Part shown: positions 17,279-24,723 of the stretch, piece by piece | Numbering within the stretch: position 1 is the first letter of the stretch | How the letters are laid out: each line of letters starts with the position of its first letter | Origin: Leisingera sp. S132 | GTDB lineage: Bacteria; Pseudomonadota; Alphaproteobacteria; Rhodobacterales; Rhodobacteraceae | Reading direction: 5' to 3' | NCBI RefSeq assembly: GCF_025144465.1 | Contig: NZ_CP083553.1 | Coordinates: forward strand, 144,501 to 208,500 | DNA length: 64,000 nt | Notes under the pieces: generated by a model | The model's input: the letters and a program-made list of their open reading frames with translations, nothing else | What the model was told of the DNA's origin: nothing | Database searches by the model: none | Translations under genes and position numbers: made by a program

Positions 17279-20086
17279 TTAGTGCGCTTCGGCCCAGTTC
17301 GAGCCGCGGCCTGCGTCCACCACCAGCTTCACGTCCAGATGCACAGCCGGATCGGCGGCGTTTTCCATTACCTGGCGCGCAGTCTCGATGGTCTCCTCCA
17401 CCGCCGCTTCCGGCACCTCAAACAGCAGTTCGTCGTGCACCTGCAGCAGCATCCGCGCAGGCAGATGAGCAATCGCCTCCGGCATCCGGATCATTGCCCG
17501 GCGGATCACGTCTGCTGCGGTGCCCTGGATCGGCGCATTGATCGCCGCGCGTTTGGCAAAACCCGCCTTCGGCCCCTTGGCGTTGATCTCCGCGGTGTGG
17601 ATCTTGCGCCCGAACAGGGTCTGGACGTAGCCATGCTCCTTGGCGAATTCCACCGTCGAGTCCATGTATTTGCGGATGCCTGGGAAGCGGTCGAAATAGC
17701 GGTCGATGAACCCCTGCGCATCCTTGCGCGGAATGCGCAGGTTCCGCGCCAGGCCAAAGCCCGAGATGCCGTAGATCACACCAAAGTTGATCGCCTTGGC
17801 CTGACGGCGGATTTCCGGCGTCATCTCCTCCAGCGGCACCTCGAACATCTCGGAGGCGGTCATCGCGTGAATATCAACCCCTTCCGCAAAAGCCTGTTTC
17901 AGCGCGTCAATACCCGCCATATGCGCCAGAATCCGCAACTCGATCTGGCTGTAGTCGAGCGACAGGAGCACATTGCCCTCTTCCGCCACAAACGCCTCGC
18001 GGATGCGGCGGCCTTCTTCGGTGCGCACCGGGATGTTCTGCAGGTTCGGATCGGTGGAGGCCATGCGCCCGGTGCTGGCCCCGGTCTGGGCATAGGATGT
18101 ATGCACCCGGCCTGTGTCGGGATTGATGTGGTCCTGCAGCGCGTCCGTATAGGTCGATTTCAGCTTCGACAGCTGGCGCCAGTCCAGCACCCGCCTAGCT
18201 AGATCGTGCTCGGTTGCCAGATCTTCCAGAATGTCGGCGCCGGTGGAGTATTTCCCGTTTTTACCGCGCTTGCCGCCTTCCAATCCCATCTTGTCGAACA
18301 GGATCTCGCCCAGCTGAGCAGGCGAGCCGACGTTGAATGTCTCCCCTGCCAGCTCGTGAATCTCCGCCTCCAGCCCTGCCATCTTCTGGGCAAAGGCGTT
18401 GGACATGCGCGAGAGCGTGTCGCGGTCCACCTTGATGCCGTTGCGCTCCATGTCCGCCAGTACCGGCACCAGCGGGCGTTCCAGCGTTTCATAGACCGTG
18501 GTCACGCGCTCCTGATGCAGCTGCGGTTTGAAAGTCTGCCACAGGCGCAGGGTGATGTCGGCGTCCTCCGCTGCATAAGGCACCGCATCCTCGATCGGCA
18601 CCCGGTCAAAGGTGATCGCCGATTTGCCAGAGCCCAACAGCGGCTTGATTGGGATCGGCGTGTGATCCAGATAGCGTTCGGACAGCGCGTCCATGCCATG
18701 CCCGTGCATGCCTGCATGCAGCGCATAGGACATCAGCATGGTGTCATCAATCGGCGCCACATCCACCCCGTAGCGGTGCAGGATCTTGGCGTCATATTTC
18801 ATGTTCTGGCCGATCTTGAGGATCGCCGGGTCTTCCAGAACCGGTTTCAGCATCGCCACCGCCTCTTCCAGCGGCATCTGCCCTTCGGACAGCCCTTCGC
18901 CGCCGAACAGATCATCACTCCCAGCCTTATGCGCCAAGGGGATGTAGCAGGCCTCGCCGGCCTCCACACACAGCGAGATGCCGACCAGATCCACCACCAT
19001 CTCATCCAGGCCGGTGGTCTCGGTATCTACCGCCACCCAGCCGCGCTCGCGGATGCGGCCGATCCAGGCCTGAAGCGCCGCGGCATCGCGGACGCATTCG
19101 TATTTTTCCTTGTCGAACGGCACCGCTTCCGGCGCCGCCGCACTGGACGCTGCCGCTGCGGCGGGGGCTTCCGGAATGGCCGGCGCCTCCATGCCCAGCT
19201 GATCCGCCATGCGTTTCGACAGCGTGCGGAACTCCATCTCAGACAGGAACGTTAGCAGGGTTTCCGCATCCGGCTCCTTCACCTCCAGATCGTCCAGGGT
19301 GAAATCCAGCTCCATATTGCAGTCCAGCTGCACCAGCTTCTTGCTGAGCTCGATCTGGTCCCGCTTCTCGATCAGGGTCTGGCGGCGCTTGGGCTGCTTG
19401 ATCTCCTCCGCCCGGTCCAAGAGCTCCTCCAGCGAGCCGAATTCGTTGATCAGCAGCGCCGCAGTCTTGATGCCGATGCCCGGCGCGCCCGGCACGTTGT
19501 CGACGCTGTCGCCGGCCAGCGCCTGCACATCCACCACCCGATCAGGACCAACGCCGAACTTCTCCACCACGCCGTCGCTATCGATGCGCTTGTTCTTCAT
19601 CGCGTCCAGCATCTCGACACCGCCGCCGACCAGCTGCATCAGGTCCTTGTCCGAGGAGATGATGGTCACCCGCCCGCCCGCATCACGGGCCTGATGTGCC
19701 AGCGTTGCGATGATGTCGTCGGCCTCGAAGCCCTCGATCTCCTTGCAGGCGATGTTGAAGGCGCGGGTCGCCTCACGGGTCAGCGGGAACTGCGGCACCA
19801 GATCCTCCGGCGCAGGCGGACGGTTGGCCTTGTACAAATCGTACATCTCATTGCGGAACGACTTGCCGGAATAGTCGAAAATCACCGCCACATGGGTCGG
19901 CGCATCCGGGCCCTTGTTGTCCTCCACCTGCTTGAACAGCATGTTGCAGAACCCCGCCACGGCTCCAATCGGCAGCCCATCGGACTTGCGCGTCAAGGGC
20001 GGCAGCGCGTGATAGGCGCGGAAGATGAAGGCCGAGCCGTCGATCAGATGCAGATGGCAGCCCTTGCCGAAGTGTGTTCCGCTCAT
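17279..20086 (-). CDS. polA: DNA polymerase I
   Basis: 935-aa DNA polymerase I used in Okazaki-fragment processing and excision repair. All three domains are present: 5' nuclease (about residues 1-290, starting LHLIDGSAFIFRAYHALPP), an intact 3'-5' exonuclease (about 330-510, with DTETTGLDEM carrying the Asp-Glu pair), and the polymerase (motif A DYSQIELRILAHMAGI, motif B region RRQAKAINFGVIYG, motif C HDELLFEVP). Length is typical. It is transcribed alone on the minus strand, 220 bases after the flavodoxin-like gene, and ends against the R1-R2-R1 repeat block. Confidence 0.98.
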   Translation of the reverse strand: MSGTHFGKGCHLHLIDGSAFIFRAYHALPPLTRKSDGLPIGAVAGFCNMLFKQVEDNKGPDAPTHVAVIFDYSGKSFRNEMYDLYKANRPPAPEDLVPQFPLTREATRAFNIACKEIEGFEADDIIATLAHQARDAGGRVTIISSDKDLMQLVGGGVEMLDAMKNKRIDSDGVVEKFGVGPDRVVDVQALAGDSVDNVPGAPGIGIKTAALLINEFGSLEELLDRAEEIKQPKRRQTLIEKRDQIELSKKLVQLDCNMELDFTLDDLEVKEPDAETLLTFLSEMEFRTLSKRMADQLGMEAPAIPEAPAAAAASSAAAPEAVPFDKEKYECVRDAAALQAWIGRIRERGWVAVDTETTGLDEMVVDLVGISLCVEAGEACYIPLAHKAGSDDLFGGEGLSEGQMPLEEAVAMLKPVLEDPAILKIGQNMKYDAKILHRYGVDVAPIDDTMLMSYALHAGMHGHGMDALSERYLDHTPIPIKPLLGSGKSAITFDRVPIEDAVPYAAEDADITLRLWQTFKPQLHQERVTTVYETLERPLVPVLADMERNGIKVDRDTLSRMSNAFAQKMAGLEAEIHELAGETFNVGSPAQLGEILFDKMGLEGGKRGKNGKYSTGADILEDLATEHDLARRVLDWRQLSKLKSTYTDALQDHINPDTGRVHTSYAQTGASTGRMASTDPNLQNIPVRTEEGRRIREAFVAEEGNVLLSLDYSQIELRILAHMAGIDALKQAFAEGVDIHAMTASEMFEVPLEEMTPEIRRQAKAINFGVIYGISGFGLARNLRIPRKDAQGFIDRYFDRFPGIRKYMDSTVEFAKEHGYVQTLFGRKIHTAEINAKGPKAGFAKRAAINAPIQGTAADVIRRAMIRMPEAIAHLPARMLLQVHDELLFEVPEAAVEETIETARQVMENAADPAVHLDVKLVVDAGRGSNWAEAH

Positions 20087-20305
20087 GTGCGCCGCGCTCC
20101 CTGGAAAATCCGTTCGTGTTCTGTTTCCCGGTTATCGGTGATCCGGGAGGGAAGGGCAATTGGTGTTTGGGGCGGACGCGGGTCCATGCCGGCTGGCACG
20201 GGTTGCAAGCCCGGGCCGCGCCCGGCGGACGGTAATTTTATGGAAAGGGCGGTGCCGCCGGGCGGTACAATTTTTCGAGCAATGCGTGCAGGGGCGCGCT
20301 ACAAC

Positions 20306-20791
20306 TCAAAACACCCCCATCGCCAGCCCCGCGCCCAGTGCCAGCCCCAGCTCGCGGCAGGCCTCCAGCTGTTCCTCCGGGATCACCTTCTCGGCCAGAA
20401 TGGCCTCGGGTGTCTGAGCATGCGTGCAGATAATCAGCGGCTTCTGTACCTCTTTCAGACGCCAGCCGGTGGCAATCCGCGCGCATTGCCGGGCCGCGTT
20501 CTCCCCGTCGGAGCCGGCGCAGACCATCTGCGCATAAGGCCGCCCCTCTATTTGGCCCAGCACCGGATAATAGCAGCGGTCAAAGAATTCCTTCATCTGG
20601 CCGGACAGTGCCGCCAGGTTCTCCGGCGCGCAGAAGAGGTAGCCATCCGCCGCCAGCAGATCCTGCGGCATGGTGTCTTCGGCCCGCTTCAGAACCGTCC
20701 GGGTCTCACCGCGCGCAGCTTCCGCCGCCGCCTCCGCCATCCGGCGGCTGCCGCCGGTCCGTGAGTGATAAACGATCAGGAGCTTTGTCAT
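20306..20791 (-). CDS. flavodoxin family protein / NAD(P)H-dependent FMN oxidoreductase
   Basis: 161-aa flavodoxin-like protein. The N-terminal FMN phosphate-binding loop is clear (LLIVYHSRTGGSRRMAEA), and a second flavin-contacting region reads YLFCAPENLAALSGQMKEFF. Such proteins reduce quinones or other acceptors with NAD(P)H. The gene lies upstream of polA on the same strand, but the 219-base gap suggests separate transcription. The partner and substrate are unknown. Confidence 0.82.
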   Translation of the reverse strand: MTKLLIVYHSRTGGSRRMAEAAAEAARGETRTVLKRAEDTMPQDLLAADGYLFCAPENLAALSGQMKEFFDRCYYPVLGQIEGRPYAQMVCAGSDGENAARQCARIATGWRLKEVQKPLIICTHAQTPEAILAEKVIPEEQLEACRELGLALGAGLAMGVF

Positions 20792-20834
20792 AGGCAGCAG
20801 CCTAAGCGGTCAACGAGCAGGCAGGAAGCCCGGA

Positions 20835-21017
20835 TCACTCCGCCGCCTTGGCCGCGTCCTCATAGACGTATTTGCAGTCGCAATAGGGGCATTCGACCCA
20901 GCCCTGCTCCTCCGGGATCTGCAGATAGACCCGCGGATGCCCCAGCGCGCCCTCGCTGCCGTCGCAGGCCACCTTGCGGCTGTTCACGATCCTGGTTTCC
21001 GGCGCTTCGGTGCTCAT
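20835..21017 (-). CDS. zinc-finger domain protein, NDUFS6-like (zf-CHCC)
   Basis: 60-aa protein with one CHCC zinc site: Cys18, His27, Cys43, Cys46 ([19 protein letters not shown], then [10 protein letters not shown]). It is homologous to the mitochondrial complex I subunit NDUFS6, which in alphaproteobacteria is an accessory subunit or assembly factor of NADH dehydrogenase. ATG 21017 has AGGA upstream. It lies back-to-back with the ABC ATPase gene, sharing a 71-base promoter region. Confidence 0.9.
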   Translation of the reverse strand: MSTEAPETRIVNSRKVACDGSEGALGHPRVYLQIPEEQGWVECPYCDCKYVYEDAAKAAE

Positions 21018-21088
21018 GGCTGGCAGTCCTTTCACTTTTCGGCTAGGCGCTTTTATGAGCCAAGGAAAAACCGGGGGCAAGTGCGGCG

Positions 21089-22018
21089 ATGAGTGCGGAC
21101 GCAATCCAGATCAAAGCTTTGCGGAAAATCTACAAGGGCCACAAAGGCCAGCCGGAGAAACACGCGCTCAAGGGCGTTGACCTGACGGTGCCGCGCGGTT
21201 CTGTGTTCGGCCTGCTCGGCCCCAACGGCGCGGGCAAATCCACCCTGATCAACATCCTCGCAGGCCTGGTGCGCAAGACCTCCGGCTCGGTTTCGATCTG
21301 GGGCTTTGACCAGGACGCAAACCCGCGCCAGGCCCGTGCCGCCATCGGGGTGATGCCGCAGGAACTGAACCTGGATCCGTTCTTCACCCCGCGCGGCGCG
21401 CTGGAGGTGCAGGCTGGTCTTTACGGCGTGCCCAAGCACGAGCGCCACAGCGACGAGATTCTGAGGATGATCGGGCTGGAGGACAAGGCAGAGGCCTATG
21501 CCCGGACCCTGAGCGGCGGCATGCGGCGGCGGCTTTTGCTGGGCAAGGCGCTGGTCCACCGTCCCAGCGTGCTGGTGCTGGACGAACCCACCGCGGGCGT
21601 CGACATCGAACTGCGCCAGATGCTGTGGGAGAACATCCGCAGACTGAACGCCCAAGGCATGACCATCATCCTCACCACCCATTATCTGGAGGAAGCCGAG
21701 GAGATGTGCGACGAGATCGCCATCATCAACCAGGGCGAGGTGGTGGCGCGCGACAGCAAGTCCAGCCTCCTGGGACGGCTCGACGCCAAGACCATGGTGG
21801 TGCAGCCCGCGGTGCCGGTTACGGTGCTGCCGCAGGGCGACGGCATCGAGGCCGAACTGCGCGAAGACGGCGCCGTCTGCTTGCGTTACCGCAGCCAGGC
21901 CACCAGCGCCGAGGACGTGCTGGCCGCGGTCCACGCCGCCGGCATTTCGATCCGCGACGTCAAGACTGAGGAAGCCGATCTGGAAGATGTGTTCCTGTCG
22001 CTGACCAAGGCGGGGTGA
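21089..22018 (+). CDS. ABC transporter ATP-binding protein (ABC-2 exporter type)
   Basis: 309-aa ATPase of the YadG/CcmA-like ABC-2 family. Walker A is [12 protein letters not shown], the Q-loop lies in VMPQELNLD, the signature is [15 protein letters not shown], Walker B is [12 protein letters not shown] and the switch His is in [14 protein letters not shown]-terminal extension of about 90 residues is typical for this family. No permease follows: the next genes are a tiny membrane protein on the other strand and an XRE regulator. The cognate ABC-2 permease must be elsewhere. Confidence 0.93.
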   Translation: MSADAIQIKALRKIYKGHKGQPEKHALKGVDLTVPRGSVFGLLGPNGAGKSTLINILAGLVRKTSGSVSIWGFDQDANPRQARAAIGVMPQELNLDPFFTPRGALEVQAGLYGVPKHERHSDEILRMIGLEDKAEAYARTLSGGMRRRLLLGKALVHRPSVLVLDEPTAGVDIELRQMLWENIRRLNAQGMTIILTTHYLEEAEEMCDEIAIINQGEVVARDSKSSLLGRLDAKTMVVQPAVPVTVLPQGDGIEAELREDGAVCLRYRSQATSAEDVLAAVHAAGISIRDVKTEEADLEDVFLSLTKAG

Positions 22019-22054
22019 GGGGCGGGCCGCCCCTTCTTAGCCTCATCCACAGAT

Positions 22055-22213
22055 TTAAGCAAAGGCCAGCGCCACATAGAGGAGTGCAGAAAGCCCCGCG
22101 ATCCAGCGCGGTGGAAAATCAAGCATTGCCAGCACGCAGATCAGCGCAAAGGCCAGGTTCAGGTTTTGCGCGGTGAAACACCACGCAAGGAAGGGTTGCA
22201 GTTGCCACAACAT
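22055..22213 (-). CDS. small 52-aa putative membrane protein
   Basis: Short frame from ATG 22213 to TAA 22055 with a good GGAGA site 8 bases upstream of the start. The peptide is strongly hydrophobic, with two possible helices separated by the DFPPRW turn, so it may be an inner-membrane hairpin. I recognise no family. It diverges from the XRE-TPR gene at 22332, and the shared 118-base region holds an inverted repeat. The good ribosome site and the membrane-like composition favour a real gene; size alone keeps confidence moderate. Confidence 0.5.
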   Translation of the reverse strand: MLWQLQPFLAWCFTAQNLNLAFALICVLAMLDFPPRWIAGLSALLYVALAFA

Positions 22214-22268
22214 AGGGTAATCTCCATTAAGTTGCGGCGGGCCCGCCTTGGTTAAGACGTTGTCGACA

Positions 22269-22304
22269 CTGAAAATATCGTGGATTTTGACTTCTGTTTC
22301 AGTC
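22269..22304. promoter_or_regulatory. inverted repeat in divergent promoter region
   Basis: ACTGAAA (22269-22275) and TTTCAGT (22298-22304) are perfect 7-base arms with centres about 29 bases apart, in the region between the small membrane protein and the XRE-TPR gene. The spacing of nearly three helical turns would suit a dimeric HTH protein, and self-binding by the adjacent regulator is the simplest guess. Confidence 0.35.
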
Positions 22305-22331
22305 ACACAGAGTTTCCGTTGATAGCGAAGA

Positions 22332-23978
22332 GTGGCCCCCGGTTTCCTGAAGTTGCCCAAAGTTTCCCCCGATGATCTCAAAGCCTTTGGCCTGGCCGTC
22401 AAAAGGCACCGGACCCTGCGTGGCTGGACGCTGGACCAGCTGGGCGCAGAGTTTGATCCGCCTGTCGGCAAATCTTTCATCTCCAAGGTTGAAAAGGGAA
22501 AGAAGGAGGCCCTGAGCGCGCGCACAGTGGGCCGGTTCATCAACGCGCTGGGCTTGGATGCCGATTGGATTGACCGCTTCCTTGATGTGGAGGACAGCGC
22601 GGACAGCGATGAAACCGAAACGGAGCAGGAAGCCGACCGGCTGATGAAAGCGGTCGCGCACGATCCCTCGATTCCGCAGGGCAGTGAAGACCTGCTGATC
22701 TTGCTCGCCAACCAGCATGCACAGGGGAGTTACACCGACCGGATCACCGCTTTTGTCGGCCTGCGCGAAGCCTTGCGGGCTGCGGAACGGATCCGTGAGC
22801 GGGGTGAAATGCCTGCGGGCAATGCGGACTCACAGTTCAACGCCGTCATGAAAGAGGTGGCGCAGCTCAACGCCCATGGCGAAGTTGATGCCGCCGACGC
22901 GCTGCTTGAAGCCGAAGAAAAGCGCATGCTTCAGCTCCACAAGGCAGAACGCGACCGCATGGAGCAGCAGGCGCAGCTGCTGCTGGAGCGGCGCCTGGAC
23001 CAGGACCGGCTTCGGGATGATCCGGCTGCTGCGGCGGACAGGTTGATCCGTGATCTGCACCGGCGCGCGCCTGCCGGGGGAATAGTCAAGTCGACCGATG
23101 ACACGTTGCACGAATGGTGTAGGAACGGAGAGCGCCAGGGCGATCCGTTTGATCTGAGGGTCGCATTGGTTCTTGCAAATCGGAATTTCAAACGCGCAAA
23201 AGGCTGGCAAAAGGGCATAGCACTAAATTCTCTTGGAATCTGTAGAGAATCAATTGGGCGCCGCCGAGCCGGTTTGGAGATGTTGCAGTCTGCGGAGCAA
23301 GCTTATCGTGCTGCTTTGAAATTCATGGACAAGAAGCGTGACCGAGGAAACTGGTCTGCGACACTTGGCAATCTAGGCAGTGTACTGGCAGTTATTGGAA
23401 GGCGTAGAGAGGATCCTGTTACACACCGGGAAGCAATTGCCTGTCACCTCAAAGTCCTTGATATGAGCTCAAAGGATAACAAAGTCGAAGACTGGGCAAC
23501 CGCACAAAGGAATCTTGGTAGCGCGCTTTCTGGTCTCGGGGCGTTGGAGCAGGACGCGGACGGATGCTGGGCAGCAATGGAGGCTTATCAGGCTGCATTG
23601 CCGGTATTCACTTCGAAGATGACGCTAGAACAGCGGGCGCGAATAACTGTAAGCATTGCCATTTGCTACCGGCATCTGGCTCGAATTTTGGGAGATCATG
23701 TGTTTTTTGATCAAGCTGAGGATGCCTATGGCAAGGCGCTACAGATCCTCAAACCTGACACGGCTCCCTATGACTGGGCCAACACAGTGGGCGGTCTTGG
23801 CGAACTTGCCCTGGACCGGTTTGCAGTCGATCCTGACCCAAACCTGCTGGATGAAGCTGAAGCGCGTCTGATGGAGGCAAAATCAATCATGTCCAAGTCA
23901 GATGAAGTTCTGAATGACCGGATTGACGACCTGCTCTCCAAGATCGCCGGAGCCCGCTGCGGGCTTGGCGGCACCTAA
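22332..23978 (+). CDS. XRE-family HTH regulator with C-terminal TPR repeats
   Basis: About 548 aa. Residues 14-75 form an XRE-type helix-turn-helix (LAVKRHRTLRGWTLDQLGAE, then FISKVEKGKKEALS). An acidic linker and an Ala/Glu/Arg-rich helical section follow (about 90-240). The last 250 residues hold TPR-like repeats with the W-A-x-T-x-x-N-L-G-x-A-L pattern (WSATLGNLGSVL, WATAQRNLGSALSGL). Such repeats occur in signalling and conflict-related proteins, but no enzymatic domain is visible. The start is uncertain: GTG 22332 or TTG 22353, with no ATG until about residue 104. The second half (about 23200-23900) is visibly richer in A/T than the neighbours, suggesting acquisition or relaxed selection. 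Confidence 0.75.
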   Translation: MAPGFLKLPKVSPDDLKAFGLAVKRHRTLRGWTLDQLGAEFDPPVGKSFISKVEKGKKEALSARTVGRFINALGLDADWIDRFLDVEDSADSDETETEQEADRLMKAVAHDPSIPQGSEDLLILLANQHAQGSYTDRITAFVGLREALRAAERIRERGEMPAGNADSQFNAVMKEVAQLNAHGEVDAADALLEAEEKRMLQLHKAERDRMEQQAQLLLERRLDQDRLRDDPAAAADRLIRDLHRRAPAGGIVKSTDDTLHEWCRNGERQGDPFDLRVALVLANRNFKRAKGWQKGIALNSLGICRESIGRRRAGLEMLQSAEQAYRAALKFMDKKRDRGNWSATLGNLGSVLAVIGRRREDPVTHREAIACHLKVLDMSSKDNKVEDWATAQRNLGSALSGLGALEQDADGCWAAMEAYQAALPVFTSKMTLEQRARITVSIAICYRHLARILGDHVFFDQAEDAYGKALQILKPDTAPYDWANTVGGLGELALDRFAVDPDPNLLDEAEARLMEAKSIMSKSDEVLNDRIDDLLSKIAGARCGLGGT

Positions 23979-24034
23979 GCTTTTGAATGGGGCTGGGGCG
24001 GAGCGCTTCAGTTTTTCACGCCCGCCCCCAGCCC

Positions 24035-24499
24035 TCACCCCCGGTCGATCCGCGCCTGATAGCAGTTGTTGCGCGACGACCGGATGTGGATGTAGTCCAC
24101 CCGTTCATCGGCAAAAATCGCCTCCGCCCGTGCCATCATCTCCGCCTGCGGAATGACAATGCCGGTGCCGTAAACGATGCGGTGCCCGGTGCTGTAGCCC
24201 TTGATCAGATAGTCCGGCGCGTTCTCCAGCACCTCCGGCACCTCTGTCCCTTCATGGCGTTCGCAAGGGTCCGCGCACAGGAATATGGGTCCGGTCTCGG
24301 CATAGGGCTGCGCCTCGGGGAAGGGGCGGTGGGCGAGGATCAGCATCTCCTGGCCTTCGGGGATGTATTGCAGGCAGTGGCGGCAGGGGTTGCCGCCGCC
24401 GTCCGACACCGTGCGCTCCGGCATCTGGCCATGGGCGTCGGGACCGCCATTCTGCAGGGCGCGGACGGTGTCAGTGGGCAGGGCGGTGATCTTGGTCAT
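24035..24499 (-). CDS. DUF1203 domain-containing protein
   Basis: 154-aa soluble protein with DUF1203 features: CRHCLQYIPEGQEMLILAHR near residue 40, PYAETGPIFLC, and a C-terminal YIHIRSSRNNCYQARID. Conserved Cys and His suggest a metal- or ligand-binding role, but none is established. ATG 24499 has a GGAGAAA ribosome site; the frame extends 68 codons upstream without conservation. It diverges from dnaE2. Confidence 0.85.
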   Translation of the reverse strand: MTKITALPTDTVRALQNGGPDAHGQMPERTVSDGGGNPCRHCLQYIPEGQEMLILAHRPFPEAQPYAETGPIFLCADPCERHEGTEVPEVLENAPDYLIKGYSTGHRIVYGTGIVIPQAEMMARAEAIFADERVDYIHIRSSRNNCYQARIDRG

Positions 24500-24604
24500 G
24501 GGGTTTCTCCTTTGCTGCCAGCACCCTGCCCGAACCATGCGGCGGCAATCGACCCGGATCCTGCGCATCCCGCAGCCGGGCCATGCGGCGCCTGAAGCAA
24601 GGCT

Positions 24605-24678
24605 CTCCCGCCCGCCGTGCAGGCATTGAAATGCCCTGCGGCGGTTGGGCGCGGCGCCGCGCTGGCGCGCGGCGCGGC
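24605..24678 (+). repeat. dispersed repeat R1, copy 4
   Basis: CTCCCGCCCGC (24605-24615), hairpin GCAGGCATT / AATGCCcTGC (24619-24640, one bulge), linker GTTGGGC (24644-24650), then a GC hairpin with arms GCGCCGCGC and GCGCGGCGC. It lies in the divergent DUF1203-dnaE2 promoter region, unlike several copies between convergent genes. Confidence 0.75.
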
Positions 24679-24705
24679 ACCGCAGTCCAGCAGGACTCCA
24701 CATGA

Positions 24706-24720
24706 GAACAAAACGGGAAT
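24706..24720 (+). promoter_or_regulatory. LexA-type box before dnaE2, one mismatch
   Basis: GAAC AAAACGG GAAT matches the GAAC-N7-GAAC alphaproteobacterial SOS box except for the last base. It ends 3 bases before ATG 24724, overlapping the ribosome-binding region, where bound LexA would block transcription or early elongation. dnaE2 is a classic LexA target, which supports the call. Confidence 0.6.
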
Positions 24721-24723
24721 ATC

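Noticed and set aside
20112-20126. GTTC-N7-GTTT, a one-mismatch LexA-like box 26 bases before polA.
   Set aside because: polA is not a usual SOS target in this group, and a single-mismatch match to an 8-base consensus occurs by chance.
22004-22252. Inverted 11-base match (ACCAAGGCGGG) on both sides of the 52-aa gene.
   Set aside because: One copy is coding sequence of the ABC ATPase, the match is short and GC-rich, and no other sign of insertion is present.
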